A program made the translations under genes and the position numbers. A stretch of 64,000 nt of DNA, taken from Elainella sp. Prado103 (GTDB lineage: Bacteria; Cyanobacteriota; Cyanobacteriia; Elainellales; Elainellaceae). Below are positions 17,133 through 25,728 of this stretch, one piece after another. Location: positions 1-64,000 of the forward strand of contig JALOOM010000082.1 of NCBI GenBank assembly GCA_025454395.1, written 5' to 3'. The notes under the pieces are model-generated. The model searched no databases and was not told the DNA's origin. It saw only the letters and a list, made by a program, of their open reading frames with translations. How positions within the stretch are numbered: position 1 is the stretch's first letter; every line of letters starts with the position of its first letter.

Positions 17133-18980
17133 ATGAATCAGCTCCTCTATCAAACAAGCTGGTGGGTTCCAGTCTACGGCTTGGCAGGTGCCGTTCTAAC
17201 GCTACCGTGGTCGATCGGCTTAGTGCGGCGAACCGGGCCGCGTCCTGCGGCTTACATCAACATTTTGATGACCGTGCTGGCGCTGATTCACACGGGCTTC
17301 GTGCTATGGGCAGTTTGGGATCATCCACCAGAACGGTTATTGATACCCTGGCTGAGTTTACCGGGTTTTGATCTCTGGCTCACCTTTGTCACCTCCCGTA
17401 CCAGCGTCGGGGCCGCCTTTGTGATTACTGCCCTCAGCCTACTGGCGCAGGTGTTTGCCCTCGGCTATCTGGAGAAAGATTGGGCTTTAGCCCGTTTTTA
17501 CGCACTGATGGGCTTTTTTGAAGGAGCGATGACAGGCATTGCCTTAAGTGACTCCCTTTTTCTCAGCTATGCGCTGTTAGAAATGCTCACCCTTTCAACC
17601 TACCTGTTGGTGGGGTTCTGGTATGCTCAACCCCTGGTCGTTTCGGCAGCGCGAGATGCCTTTCTGACCAAGCGAGTTGGGGATCTGCTACTGCTGATGG
17701 GAGTAGTGACACTTTCTACGATCGCCGGGAGTTTAGACTTTACCCATTTAGATCTATGGGCTGCCACAGTACAGCTCAGCCCGACCGTAGCAGGTTTCTT
17801 GGGAATTGCCCTGCTGGCAGGCCCCACCGGCAAATGTGCCCAGTTTCCCCTCAACCTCTGGCTAGATGAAGCTATGGAAGGGCCGAATCCGGCCTCGATC
17901 CTGCGGAACTCTGTGGTAGTGGCTTGTGGAGCTTATGTATTGATCCGACTAGAGCCGATTTTGGCTCTGTCACCCCTGGCTTTAAATGTCTTGATGATTC
18001 TGGGTGGCATGACGGCGATCGGGGCTTCTCTGGTAGCCATTGCTCAAATCGATATCAAACGGGCTCTATCTCACTCCACCAGCGCCTATTTAGGATTGGT
18101 CTTTTTGGCTGTTGGCACCCAGCAGGAGGAAATCGCACTGATGTTGCTGCTCACCCATGGGATAGCCAAGGCATTGCTGTTTATGAGTGTGGGATCGGTG
18201 ATTCTGACCACCAGTACTCAGGATTTAACCGAAATGGGCGGTTTGGGTTCCCGGATGCCGGCCACAATCACAGCCTATATGGTGGGTGCCGCAGCTTCGA
18301 TCGGTCTATTACCCCTGGGTTGTTTCTGGGCCATGCTGGAATGGGCCCAAGGGGTTTGGGCTACCATGCCCTGGTTAATTGGCATTTTGCTGTTGGTTAA
18401 CGGTTTAACAGGCTTCAATTTGGTTCGGATGTTTGGTCTGGTGTTTGGAGGGCAGCCGAAACCGAAAACCCGTCGCGCTCCAGAAGTAATCTGGTTGATG
18501 GCATTACCCATGGTAACCCTGACTATTGTGACATTACTGTTACCCCTGATGTTGTATCAATGGCGTGGGCTACCCGATTGGAGCCAAGTGAATCCGCTCA
18601 CGATCGGGTTGCTCTTAGGGTCTGGGCTGGTTGGCTGTGGAGCAGGCGTATTCTTCTACTTGAATCCCAAGGTCGAAAAGCCGGTGAGTCTGGTGGGCAA
18701 ATCGATCCGCGAAACTTTGGCCTACGATTTTTGCATCGATCGTCTCTATAAAATCAGCGTCGTGTTAGGTGTCGTGCAGGGAGCTCGATTCACGGCCTGG
18801 TTCGATCGCTACGTCGTGGATGGCTTTGTGAATTTAGTCGGGGTGGCCTCTATTTTCAGTGGTGAAAGCTTGAAATACACCATTTCGGGGCAATCACGCA
18901 ACTATCTACTAACACTCTTTGTAGGCGTGATTTTAGCGTTAATGATGTTGGGCTGGTTTTACTGGAGCTGGTATTTCTAA
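17133..18980 (+). CDS. ndhF4: NDH-1 subunit F of a CO2-uptake complex (NdhF4 type)
   Basis: A membrane antiporter-like NDH-1 subunit of 615 residues with many transmembrane helices and the proton-channel segment AGPTGKCAQFPLNLWLDEAM. It is followed by an ndhD gene and a CO2-hydration (cup) gene, which marks the module as a CO2-uptake NDH-1 and not the respiratory form. The short Cup protein and the position beside the ccm operon match the constitutive NdhF4-NdhD4-CupB set, as I recall it in Nostoc-type genomes; NdhF3 is the alternative. AGGAAG precedes the ATG start. The complex sits in the thylakoid membrane. Confidence 0.85.
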   Translation: MNQLLYQTSWWVPVYGLAGAVLTLPWSIGLVRRTGPRPAAYINILMTVLALIHTGFVLWAVWDHPPERLLIPWLSLPGFDLWLTFVTSRTSVGAAFVITALSLLAQVFALGYLEKDWALARFYALMGFFEGAMTGIALSDSLFLSYALLEMLTLSTYLLVGFWYAQPLVVSAARDAFLTKRVGDLLLLMGVVTLSTIAGSLDFTHLDLWAATVQLSPTVAGFLGIALLAGPTGKCAQFPLNLWLDEAMEGPNPASILRNSVVVACGAYVLIRLEPILALSPLALNVLMILGGMTAIGASLVAIAQIDIKRALSHSTSAYLGLVFLAVGTQQEEIALMLLLTHGIAKALLFMSVGSVILTTSTQDLTEMGGLGSRMPATITAYMVGAAASIGLLPLGCFWAMLEWAQGVWATMPWLIGILLLVNGLTGFNLVRMFGLVFGGQPKPKTRRAPEVIWLMALPMVTLTIVTLLLPLMLYQWRGLPDWSQVNPLTIGLLLGSGLVGCGAGVFFYLNPKVEKPVSLVGKSIRETLAYDFCIDRLYKISVVLGVVQGARFTAWFDRYVVDGFVNLVGVASIFSGESLKYTISGQSRNYLLTLFVGVILALMMLGWFYWSWYF

Positions 18981-19033
18981 GTGAGTCCATCCAGCTAAGT
19001 GAGCAAATCAAGAGGGCATGAGGGAGCCAGGGC

Positions 19034-20665
19034 ATGTTGAGTATCTTAGTTTGGGCACCAATTTTAGGCGCAATCCTAATTGGTTGCCTGCCGCAAACGT
19101 TGGTGGCGCAGCGCGGTCGGCAAATTTCATTAATCATTGCTAGCTTGCTGTTAGCGTACTCCCTGTACTTAGCAAGCCAATTCGACTTGATGAATCCAGG
19201 TCTACAATTTTCAGAGTCTCTGCCCTGGATCGACAGCCTTGGTCTGACCTATCAGTTAGGAGTTGATGGGTTGTCTCTACCGCTGGTGGTGATCAATAGT
19301 CTGCTGACTTGGCTGGCAATCTTGAGTAGCGATCCACGAATTAACCGTCCTCGGCTTTACTACGTGCTGCTACTCGTGTTGGGGAGTGCGGTGGCAGGGG
19401 CATTTCTCTCACAGAATCTGCTGCTGTTCTTCCTGTTTTATGAAGTTGAACTGATTCCCCTCTATCTAATCATTGCCATCTGGGGTGGAGCCCGACGCGG
19501 CTACGCGGCTACCAAATTTCTCATCTATACTGCTGTCTCCGGCGTGTTGATTCTGTCCGCCTTTTTCGGGCTGTCGCTGCTGAGCGGGTTTTCTAGTTTC
19601 GACTATGGTGTTTTGCAAAGCCATACCCTACCATTAACGACCCAGTTAATTTTACTGAGCACCTTGCTGGTTGGGTTTGGCATTAAAATTCCAATTGTGC
19701 CACTCCACACTTGGTTGCCTGATGCCCATGTGGAAGCTCCCACCCCGGCATCGGTGCTATTGGCAGGCGTACTGTTGAAATTGGGTACCTATGGACTACT
19801 GCGCTTTGGACTGGGACTATTCCCAGAAGCATGGAAAGCTTGCTCGTCAGTCTTGGCAGCGATTGCCGTTTTGAGTGTACTGTACGGCTCCTTTGCCGCG
19901 ATCGCCCAAACCGACATGAAAAAAATTGTCGCCTACAGTTCTGTCGGGCATATGGGCTACATTTTGCTGGCGGCGGCGGCGGGAACTTCCCTCAGTTTGC
20001 TGGGGGCGATCGCCCAGATGATCAGCCATGGCTTGATTTCAGCACTGCTGTTCTTGGGGGTCGGTGTCGTCTATGCCAAAACTGGCACGCGGGATATCAA
20101 TGTGCTGCGAGGGCTCCTCAGTCCGGAACGGGGCTTGCCGGTGATTGGCAGTCTGATGATCGTCGGAGCGATGGCCAGCGCTGGTATTCCAGGCATGATG
20201 GGCTTCATTGCCGAATTTATTGTTTACCGTAGTAGCTTTGAAGTCTTCCCGATCCAAACCTTGCTCTGCATGATCGGCACGGGGTTGACTGCCGTTTATT
20301 TCCTGATCATGATTAATCGTGTTTTCTTCGGGCGTTTGCCAGACCATTTGGCCAATCTCCCACCAGTCCGCTGGATGGATCGTATTCCTGCCGTGATCGT
20401 CACTATGCTGATCATCTTTTTTGGCATTCAGCCTAGTTGGATGATGCGCTGGAGTGAAAAAACCGCAGTGATGATCGCCACCGAACGGTTGGGGCGGGAA
20501 TTGACTCCTCTGGTGGCGGTAGAACCCGATCGAGTTGCGATGGATCTGCCCCTATCTCAACCGCCTGTTGCCTTGAAGGCTCCATTCGTCCCGGCTGCAT
20601 CTTTGCCTGCATCTTTGCCGGTACTCAGGCTGAATGATTTGAAGAATGATGTGCAGTCTGACTAA
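19034..20665 (+). CDS. ndhD4: NDH-1 subunit D of a CO2-uptake complex (NdhD4 type)
   Basis: A 543-residue multi-pass NuoM/NdhD antiporter-like subunit. Family features include YQLGVDGLSLPLVVINSLLT, FFLFYEVELIPLYLIIAIWGG and PLHTWLPDAHVEAPTPASV, which hold the charged residues of the proton path. It lies 53 bp after ndhF on the same strand, and GAGGGAG precedes the ATG. The tail after about residue 480 is variable and includes a PAASLPASLP run. With NdhF and CupB it forms the distal arm that couples electron flow to CO2 hydration. Confidence 0.87.
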   Translation: MLSILVWAPILGAILIGCLPQTLVAQRGRQISLIIASLLLAYSLYLASQFDLMNPGLQFSESLPWIDSLGLTYQLGVDGLSLPLVVINSLLTWLAILSSDPRINRPRLYYVLLLVLGSAVAGAFLSQNLLLFFLFYEVELIPLYLIIAIWGGARRGYAATKFLIYTAVSGVLILSAFFGLSLLSGFSSFDYGVLQSHTLPLTTQLILLSTLLVGFGIKIPIVPLHTWLPDAHVEAPTPASVLLAGVLLKLGTYGLLRFGLGLFPEAWKACSSVLAAIAVLSVLYGSFAAIAQTDMKKIVAYSSVGHMGYILLAAAAGTSLSLLGAIAQMISHGLISALLFLGVGVVYAKTGTRDINVLRGLLSPERGLPVIGSLMIVGAMASAGIPGMMGFIAEFIVYRSSFEVFPIQTLLCMIGTGLTAVYFLIMINRVFFGRLPDHLANLPPVRWMDRIPAVIVTMLIIFFGIQPSWMMRWSEKTAVMIATERLGRELTPLVAVEPDRVAMDLPLSQPPVALKAPFVPAASLPASLPVLRLNDLKNDVQSD

Positions 20666-20763
20666 CTGCTTCTGACTAATTTCTATCGCGTTGTTTTAAT
20701 CCTGTTGTTTTAACCACATTGACCGTTGCAACGAGTTTATCTAGACGATCGTTGATGCTTCTG

Positions 20764-20796
20764 TGACTTACCTGTCACTTACCTGTGACTTACCTG
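20764..20796. repeat. 11-bp tandem repeat, three copies
   Basis: TGACTTACCTG, TCACTTACCTG and TGACTTACCTG run without gaps from 20764 to 20796 in the 194-bp ndhD-cupB gap. TCACGCTCAC words recur just downstream. No gene lies in this gap. Confidence 0.85.
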
Positions 20797-20859
20797 TCAC
20801 GCTCACTCATCACGCTCACTTGCTACTTGCTGATTCACCTTGCACCCCGCTGACCTGCC

Positions 20860-21981
20860 ATGTTGACTGCAACTCCTCCAACTCACCCACTTGCTCCTAT
20901 CATCGATCGGCTGGAACAGGGCGGAGCACTCTTGCCCGAATCAGCCGAAAACGTTGTTGAAGTGGTCGGCATTCTCAAAAGTTACGGTACCGTATTGGAT
21001 GCCTACCAAATTAATCTCACTTACATTGCCGAACATCAGTTTCTGGTGTTGTTTCCTTTTTTCAAATATTTCAATGGGGAAGTCACCTTATCCAAACTGC
21101 TGAAGCATTGGTGGCACGATCGAATTAACTATGAATTTTCCGAGTACTGCATGAAGGCAATGTTTTGGCATGGAGCCCATGCATTAGATGCCTATCTCGA
21201 TAGTGAGGAATATCGTCAGCGGGCCACAGCCGCGATCCAAGCCAAGCTGAAATCGAACCCCTTCATGGGCGGGCTGAACCGGCTATTTCCGGAATTTTTA
21301 TTAGAGCAAGTGCGCGTGCTCTGCTACTACAGTGCTTTGGGGCAATTCTGGAATGTGATGAGCCGCATGTTCCTGATTCTGTCTGATCGCTATGATCGCG
21401 GTGAAATTAAAACGATCGCAGATGTAGTGGATCATATCCGTAACGGTTTAGTAGAAGCGGCTGCCGACCCAATTACCTACAAGGTGGTGATTCAGGGGCA
21501 AGCCTACGAGATTATTCCCCAGTCTGCGGGTTTGACCTTTTTGATGGATACGGCTGTGCCCTATGTCGAAGCCGTGTTCTTTCGATCGTTTCCCTTCTTC
21601 GGCACCGTATCCTATAACGCTCAAGCCCACCAGATTTCGGAAGAGCAGGCTGACTTTAACTATGGGGCTTTGTTTGCCGATCCCCTGCCGATCGGGGGAG
21701 CAGGCATTCCTCCCACGTTGCTGATGCAAGACATGCTACACTTCATTCCACCTTACCTAGACGAGATTTACCTGAAGGGGTTACGGGGTCGCGATGATAT
21801 GCGGGTCAAAATTTGTCTCAGCTTTCAAAAGTCGATGTTCTGTGTCACTACGGCCGCCATTCAAGGGTTGGCTCCCTTCCCACTCACCACCACCGATCCA
21901 GAACAGCGCCAGCAAAACCGGGCCTACCTGGAAAATTGGATGGATCGATTTGTCACATCGCGGTTACTCTCGGTTCAGTGA
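20860..21981 (+). CDS. cupB: CO2 hydration protein CupB/ChpX family
   Basis: This 373-residue protein belongs to the Cup/Chp family that, bound to a specialised NDH-1, hydrates CO2 to bicarbonate on the cytoplasmic side of the thylakoid. Recognisable stretches are LFPFFKYFNGEVTL, HWWHDRINYEFSEYCMKAM and MLHFIPPYLDEIYLKGLRGR. The short length fits CupB (constitutive, lower affinity) better than the longer CupA. It is the third gene of the module, on the same strand as ndhD. Its stop overlaps by a few bases the stop of the convergent membrane gene at 21975. Confidence 0.85.
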   Translation: MLTATPPTHPLAPIIDRLEQGGALLPESAENVVEVVGILKSYGTVLDAYQINLTYIAEHQFLVLFPFFKYFNGEVTLSKLLKHWWHDRINYEFSEYCMKAMFWHGAHALDAYLDSEEYRQRATAAIQAKLKSNPFMGGLNRLFPEFLLEQVRVLCYYSALGQFWNVMSRMFLILSDRYDRGEIKTIADVVDHIRNGLVEAAADPITYKVVIQGQAYEIIPQSAGLTFLMDTAVPYVEAVFFRSFPFFGTVSYNAQAHQISEEQADFNYGALFADPLPIGGAGIPPTLLMQDMLHFIPPYLDEIYLKGLRGRDDMRVKICLSFQKSMFCVTTAAIQGLAPFPLTTTDPEQRQQNRAYLENWMDRFVTSRLLSVQ

Positions 21982-23018
21982 TTTAATGAACGGATGAGCA
22001 AAATCGCGATCGTAGCTGCACTCAAAATTCCCACCATGGCGTAATTCCAGCCTGTCAGTTGCCATGCGCCTAAATAGCGAGAGCCAACCAGAATGCAGTG
22101 AATGGTCGTAAACAGTAGAGCCGGGACTGCCAGCAAATGAATGGTTCTCCACCGCTCACCCAGCCATTTTTGGGCCCGATCGAAACTCGTCAGGGCTGCT
22201 GGTAGCATGAGCAAAAGCGCCAAACCACCGGCCCCGATCCCCCATTGGTGCTGTGGCAACATAAACCCAACTGCCCGTAAGTTCCACTGCCAAGCATGTT
22301 CAACCATATGCAGTGTATGGGTAACGGCCAACACAAAGGCACCCACCCCCAACACGCGACGATAGCGCAGAGGCACTACCCAAATCTGGCTCAACGGCCG
22401 GGCGATCAAAGCCAGCATCAGACAGAGCAAAGCAGCGTGACCAGTATAGTCTGCCATCATGTCGCCTGTGCGTAAGAGGGTTAGGCTGCCGATCGTCAAG
22501 GTGATCCAACCCCCAATCCGCGCCAACTGACTCCGCCGATCCATACTCAACCGGGCAGCCGATACTCCTACCCCCAGCATAGTCGGTAGCGTACCTAATC
22601 CAAACGCCAGCAGGGTCGCACTGCCCATCCAGAGATTGCCCGTTTCGGCGGCTTTAATCTGAGCGGCATACAGAAAGCCACAGGGAATCAATCCCCAAAT
22701 CATGCCTAGCAAAAAGGGCGTGCCCCAATGCCGCTCAAAGGACAATTTGAGCATGGCTTGTTGCAGTCGTTGATGTAGTTTGCCTTGAGTCAAAGGATGG
22801 ATGAACGGCAACTGGGGTAACCCTTGCGGATAAATTTGCAAGAGCCCAAACCAGATCAGTAACCCGCCAGTCAACAGAGCCATGCCGCGCCGTAACCCGC
22901 TGCCGACTCCTGCCATTTGCCCACCCGCTAGCAGAACAGATCCCAACGCTCCGATCGCCGCTCCTACCAGTAAATAACTTAGAATTCGTCCCAGATTCAG
23001 CAGTAGATGAAACCGCAT
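21975..23018 (-). CDS. TauE/SafE-like (UreH_2) membrane protein, 3' part of a split gene
   Basis: This 347-residue frame begins with RFHLLLNLGRILSYLLVGA, which in intact homologues is internal and follows a short N-terminal helix containing GHCAGMCGP. That helix is encoded just upstream in another frame (23027-23320). The first part (about 1-200) is a UreH_2/SafE-like six-helix bundle with GLIPCGFLYAA. The second part has helices with histidines (HTLHMVEHAW, HLLAVPALLFTTIH), like a haem-binding ferric-reductase transmembrane domain. Homologues are thought to act in metal or cytochrome biogenesis. The ATG at 23018 may be only an apparent start. Adding four bases to the upstream repeat would restore one 449-codon gene. 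Confidence 0.75.
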   Translation of the reverse strand: MRFHLLLNLGRILSYLLVGAAIGALGSVLLAGGQMAGVGSGLRRGMALLTGGLLIWFGLLQIYPQGLPQLPFIHPLTQGKLHQRLQQAMLKLSFERHWGTPFLLGMIWGLIPCGFLYAAQIKAAETGNLWMGSATLLAFGLGTLPTMLGVGVSAARLSMDRRSQLARIGGWITLTIGSLTLLRTGDMMADYTGHAALLCLMLALIARPLSQIWVVPLRYRRVLGVGAFVLAVTHTLHMVEHAWQWNLRAVGFMLPQHQWGIGAGGLALLLMLPAALTSFDRAQKWLGERWRTIHLLAVPALLFTTIHCILVGSRYLGAWQLTGWNYAMVGILSAATIAILLIRSLNH

Positions 23019-23026
23019 CTGCTCGA

Positions 23027-23320
23027 TCAGGTTCTGATCAGGCTGATCAGTTCGATCAGTTCGACCAGTCTGATCAGTTCGACCAGTTCGATCAGTTCGA
23101 CCAGTCTGATCAGTTCGACCAGTCTGATCAATTCGACCAGTCTGATCAGTTCGACCAGTCTGATCAGACCAGTCTGATCATGGGATTGCCGATTTGAACG
23201 TAGCCCAGCATGGGGTTGTAGCGAAAGGGCAAAAGCAGTTGCGATCGGGCCACACATCCCAGCACAGTGACCGAAACTACCCAAAAAACCCAGGCTACAA
23301 ATCAATAGCAAATCCAACAT
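23027..23320 (-). CDS. TauE/SafE-like (UreH_2) membrane protein, 5' part of a split gene
   Basis: Residues 1-36 are the authentic N-terminus of this family: a hydrophobic helix with GFLGSFGHCAGMCGPIATAFALS. After residue about 50 the frame enters an 18-bp repeat array and reads as a periodic IRLVEL run until it stops at 23027. That periodic tail is not family-like. The loss of TTCG (plus strand) between 23167 and 23168, relative to the repeat unit, shifts the frame away from the rest of the protein. Its natural partner is the frame at 21975-23018. Confidence 0.7.
   Translation of the reverse strand: MLDLLLICSLGFLGSFGHCAGMCGPIATAFALSLQPHAGLRSNRQSHDQTGLIRLVELIRLVELIRLVELIRLVELIELVELIRLVELIELISLIRT
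23043..23180. repeat. 18-bp tandem array inside a membrane-protein gene
   Basis: Six full units of TTCGACCAGTCTGATCAG, with few substitutions, run 23060-23167 (23060, 23078, 23096, 23114, 23132, 23150). A partial unit, ACCAGTCTGATCA, follows at 23168-23180 and lacks the leading TTCG. Shorter GATCAG words extend the array down to about 23043. Every full unit keeps the frame because 18 is a multiple of three; the four missing bases do not. Each unit contains a GATC. Confidence 0.92.
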
Positions 23321-23403
23321 TGGTTCAGAGCACTCGCTGATTCATTTTGCCATTCCCACGCTTGTCCCCAATCGGTCTTATCCGAACGAACTCACCCACC
23401 CTC

Positions 23404-24345
23404 TCAACCGATCGCACTGGGCACAGTCATCAATTGGCGAATTAAATTCAGAGTCTGGCGATGGGCGATCGTAGCACCCTGAGAACGAAAAAAGCGGGCC
23501 GCCTGCTCAAAATCCGCTAGCGCTGCGGCTCGATCACCCAGTTGTTGCTCAACCAATCCTCGGCTCAGGTAAGCCTGGGCATGATCCGGGGCAAATTGTG
23601 TCACCTGATCAAAATCTTGCAGGGCTGCGGTCAAATTGCCTTGATGATGATAGGCACAGCCCCGGTTATAGTAAGCTTTCAAGTCATTGCCACTAAACTG
23701 GATCGACTGGGTGAAATCAGCAATCGCCTGCGGCCAGTTTTCCAAGCCCAAGTGAGCGATCCCTCGATCGTTATGAATCTCCGCCAGCATTCCATGAGAC
23801 AACGGAGATACTTGCCGGATCGCTTCGCCATAATCCACGATCGCCTCTCGATAGGCTTGCTGTTCCGCTTCAGCTAGGGCCCGGTTATAGTAAGCCCGAA
23901 AGTCGTGGGGTTTCAGTTGCAGGAGTTGGTTGTAGTCGGTGATCGCAGCTTCTAACTGACCCAGCCGATAAGCTGCTAGCCCCCGGTTGAGATAGGATTC
24001 TGTATCAGTCGGATTGAGTTGCAGCGCTTGCCCACAGTCCTCGATCGCGGCGGAATAGTGTTCTAGATAAATCTGGGTAAGACAACGATTACTGAAGGCA
24101 GCTCCATAGGTTGGGTTCGCGACAAGAGCCTGATCGAAATCGCTCAACGCCGATCGGTAGTCTCCTGCCTGAAACGCACTCACTCCCGATCGCAGCCAGT
24201 CTTTAGCACTCAAACTGGTGCCACTTACATCAGCCCAGGCTAGGTTCAACCCCAACACAGGAATACATCCCAGCCCTATCAAAATTAAGATAGTGAGCCC
24301 CAATCTAACGCTGAATTTAACCCTGTCTATTAAAAATTGGCGCAT
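23404..24345 (-). CDS. Exported tetratricopeptide-repeat protein
   Basis: A 313-residue protein with an N-terminal hydrophobic segment (about 12-38, ending near LAWADV) that looks like a signal peptide or anchor, then about seven TPR units from residue 48 to 295. Each has the usual pattern, for example FQAGDYRSALSDFDQALVANP and YNRGCAYHHQGNLTAALQDF. TPR superhelices bind partner proteins. No catalytic domain is present. Its partner and compartment (periplasm or thylakoid lumen) are not shown by the context. The gene is upstream of nothing obvious on the same strand; petJ lies 305 bp away. Confidence 0.8.
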   Translation of the reverse strand: MRQFLIDRVKFSVRLGLTILILIGLGCIPVLGLNLAWADVSGTSLSAKDWLRSGVSAFQAGDYRSALSDFDQALVANPTYGAAFSNRCLTQIYLEHYSAAIEDCGQALQLNPTDTESYLNRGLAAYRLGQLEAAITDYNQLLQLKPHDFRAYYNRALAEAEQQAYREAIVDYGEAIRQVSPLSHGMLAEIHNDRGIAHLGLENWPQAIADFTQSIQFSGNDLKAYYNRGCAYHHQGNLTAALQDFDQVTQFAPDHAQAYLSRGLVEQQLGDRAAALADFEQAARFFRSQGATIAHRQTLNLIRQLMTVPSAIG

Positions 24346-24650
24346 GAGCGTTGCAGGATAAGGAGCGTTGTAGGACAGCGTTGATCAAAATAATCACGAT
24401 CACACGATCAATAGAGAAGGGGTTAGAGATTGCCAAAAACCGGCAAATCAGATTCGGTCGGGTGAGAATGAATTGAACTGAATCTCCGCGGTTGGTTGAA
24501 ATCAACTGAAACTGTTTCAATCAACCAGGGTTTGCCACTTCATCTCTAATCCCCCAGGCTTGATGAGCTTAAGCCAGCAATCTTAAGTCAGTAAACCTTA
24601 AGCCAGTGACCTTAAGCAATCATGACCGGACAAACAACCAGACTGAAGCT
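24346..24650. other. Gap between the TPR gene and petJ, with CTTAAG repeats
   Basis: No gene is seen. Four imperfect copies of a 14-15-bp unit beginning CTTAAGCCAGTAAC run from 24568 to 24617, just downstream of petJ. ATCA and GATCACAC words recur near 24385-24410. No clear terminator with a T-run was found. Confidence 0.55.
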
Positions 24651-24983
24651 TTACCAGCCTTTCCCTGCCTGATCGAGCACATAGGCTGCAACATCTTCGA
24701 TCTGATCAGCCGTGAGCCGTCCACTAAAAGCAGGCATTGCATTTTTACCATTAGTGACCTGGGTTTTGATCGCTTCTAGAGAAGCCATCTCATACTTTTC
24801 CAGATCGGCTTTTTTCAAGGTTTTGGTCGCATTAACCAGGTTACCGCCTCCGACATGGCAGGCTGCACAGTTCGCGCTAAACACTTTAGCTCCACCCGCC
24901 AAATCAGCGGCCTCAGCAGGATGGCTAAACCAGACGGCGATCAGGGAAATAGACAACACTAAAATCGCCACAACTTTCTTCAT
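24651..24983 (-). CDS. petJ: Cytochrome c6 (cytochrome c553)
   Basis: Cytochrome c6 carries electrons from cytochrome b6f to photosystem I in the thylakoid lumen and replaces plastocyanin when copper is scarce. The 110-residue precursor has a signal peptide (about 1-25, ending SHPAEAA) and the c-type haem site CAACH. The axial methionine motif is [11 protein letters not shown] and the C-terminal helix is [13 protein letters not shown]. The ATG at 24983 (MKKVVAIL) is preferred to an upstream TTG at 25004. It is divergent from petR/petP-type genes, the arrangement expected for copper control. Confidence 0.95.
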   Translation of the reverse strand: MKKVVAILVLSISLIAVWFSHPAEAADLAGGAKVFSANCAACHVGGGNLVNATKTLKKADLEKYEMASLEAIKTQVTNGKNAMPAFSGRLTADQIEDVAAYVLDQAGKGW

Positions 24984-25308
24984 GGGGATCGTTCTCGCTC
25001 TCAAGGGTGATCAGTCTCGACTATCTCGACTATTGACCATCCTGAAAAACTCAAGCGGATCTGTCAAAAGACACCGCGTCAAAGATGAATAATCGTAAAA
25101 GTTGTCTCCATCCAGGGAAAGTAAAGAATGATCACTGGTGCCGATCGACCCAGATAGAATGATTAGCATGATCGCCTCGGCATGAAAATTAAATCACTGG
25201 CGAAATTCAATAGGCTGTCTAAGCACAGGATGCTGCACAGTCCTAGCCTGTTCTCAAACATTTCAGCAACGATTTGAATTCATCTCTTGTTCCTTAACCC
25301 AATCTACT
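24984..25308. promoter_or_regulatory. petJ-petR divergent control region
   Basis: This 325-bp gap must hold the petJ and petR promoters and probably the PetR operator. Candidate sites are an exact 9-bp tandem TCTCGACTA at 25015-25032, about 35-50 bp before the petJ start, and nested dyads at 25212-25249 (AGGCT with AGCCT, and CTGT with ACAG separated by six bases). A TACA-TGTA box typical of BlaI or CopY operators was not found, so the operator is not assigned. Confidence 0.4.
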
Positions 25309-25728
25309 ATGCCACCTCTGCCCCACCCTCGCCCTAAGCATCTGTCATTGGGCCCATTAGAAACCGAAATTTTAGAGATCCTCTGGAGCCTGGATGCTGC
25401 GACGGTTAAAGAAATTCACGATCGCATTCTGGCCGATCCCAACCGAGAGTTAGCCTATGCTTCTGTGACCACTGTGCTGCGACGGCTGACCCAAAAAGGT
25501 TGGCTGGCCTGCGATAGAACCGATCGAGCATTTCGCTGGCGACCCCTGGTGAGTCCGGAAGAGGCGAAGGTGCTGCAAGCCCACGATCGGCTGCAAAACT
25601 TTTTGGCGATCAGCAATCCAGAGGTGGTAGCTGCTTTCGCGGATGCATTGGATGTGGCGAGCATTGAGAAATTGGATGCGATCACTCAACGGCTGAAAGC
25701 GGCTCGGCAAGCTAAGGAGGGAGCGTAA
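25309..25728 (+). CDS. petR: BlaI/CopY-family repressor, PetR-like
   Basis: A 139-residue BlaI/MecI/CopY-type regulator. A winged helix spans about residues 12-80 (LGPLETEILEILW, ASVTTVLRRLTQKGWLACDR), and a C-terminal helical dimerisation part follows. In Synechocystis a BlaI-type regulator (PetR), paired with an M56 membrane protease (PetP), controls the plastocyanin/cytochrome c6 switch. The same pair here directly faces petJ, so the assignment rests on family plus context. The stop and the next start overlap as TAATG, so translation of the two genes is probably coupled. Confidence 0.85.
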   Translation: MPPLPHPRPKHLSLGPLETEILEILWSLDAATVKEIHDRILADPNRELAYASVTTVLRRLTQKGWLACDRTDRAFRWRPLVSPEEAKVLQAHDRLQNFLAISNPEVVAAFADALDVASIEKLDAITQRLKAARQAKEGA

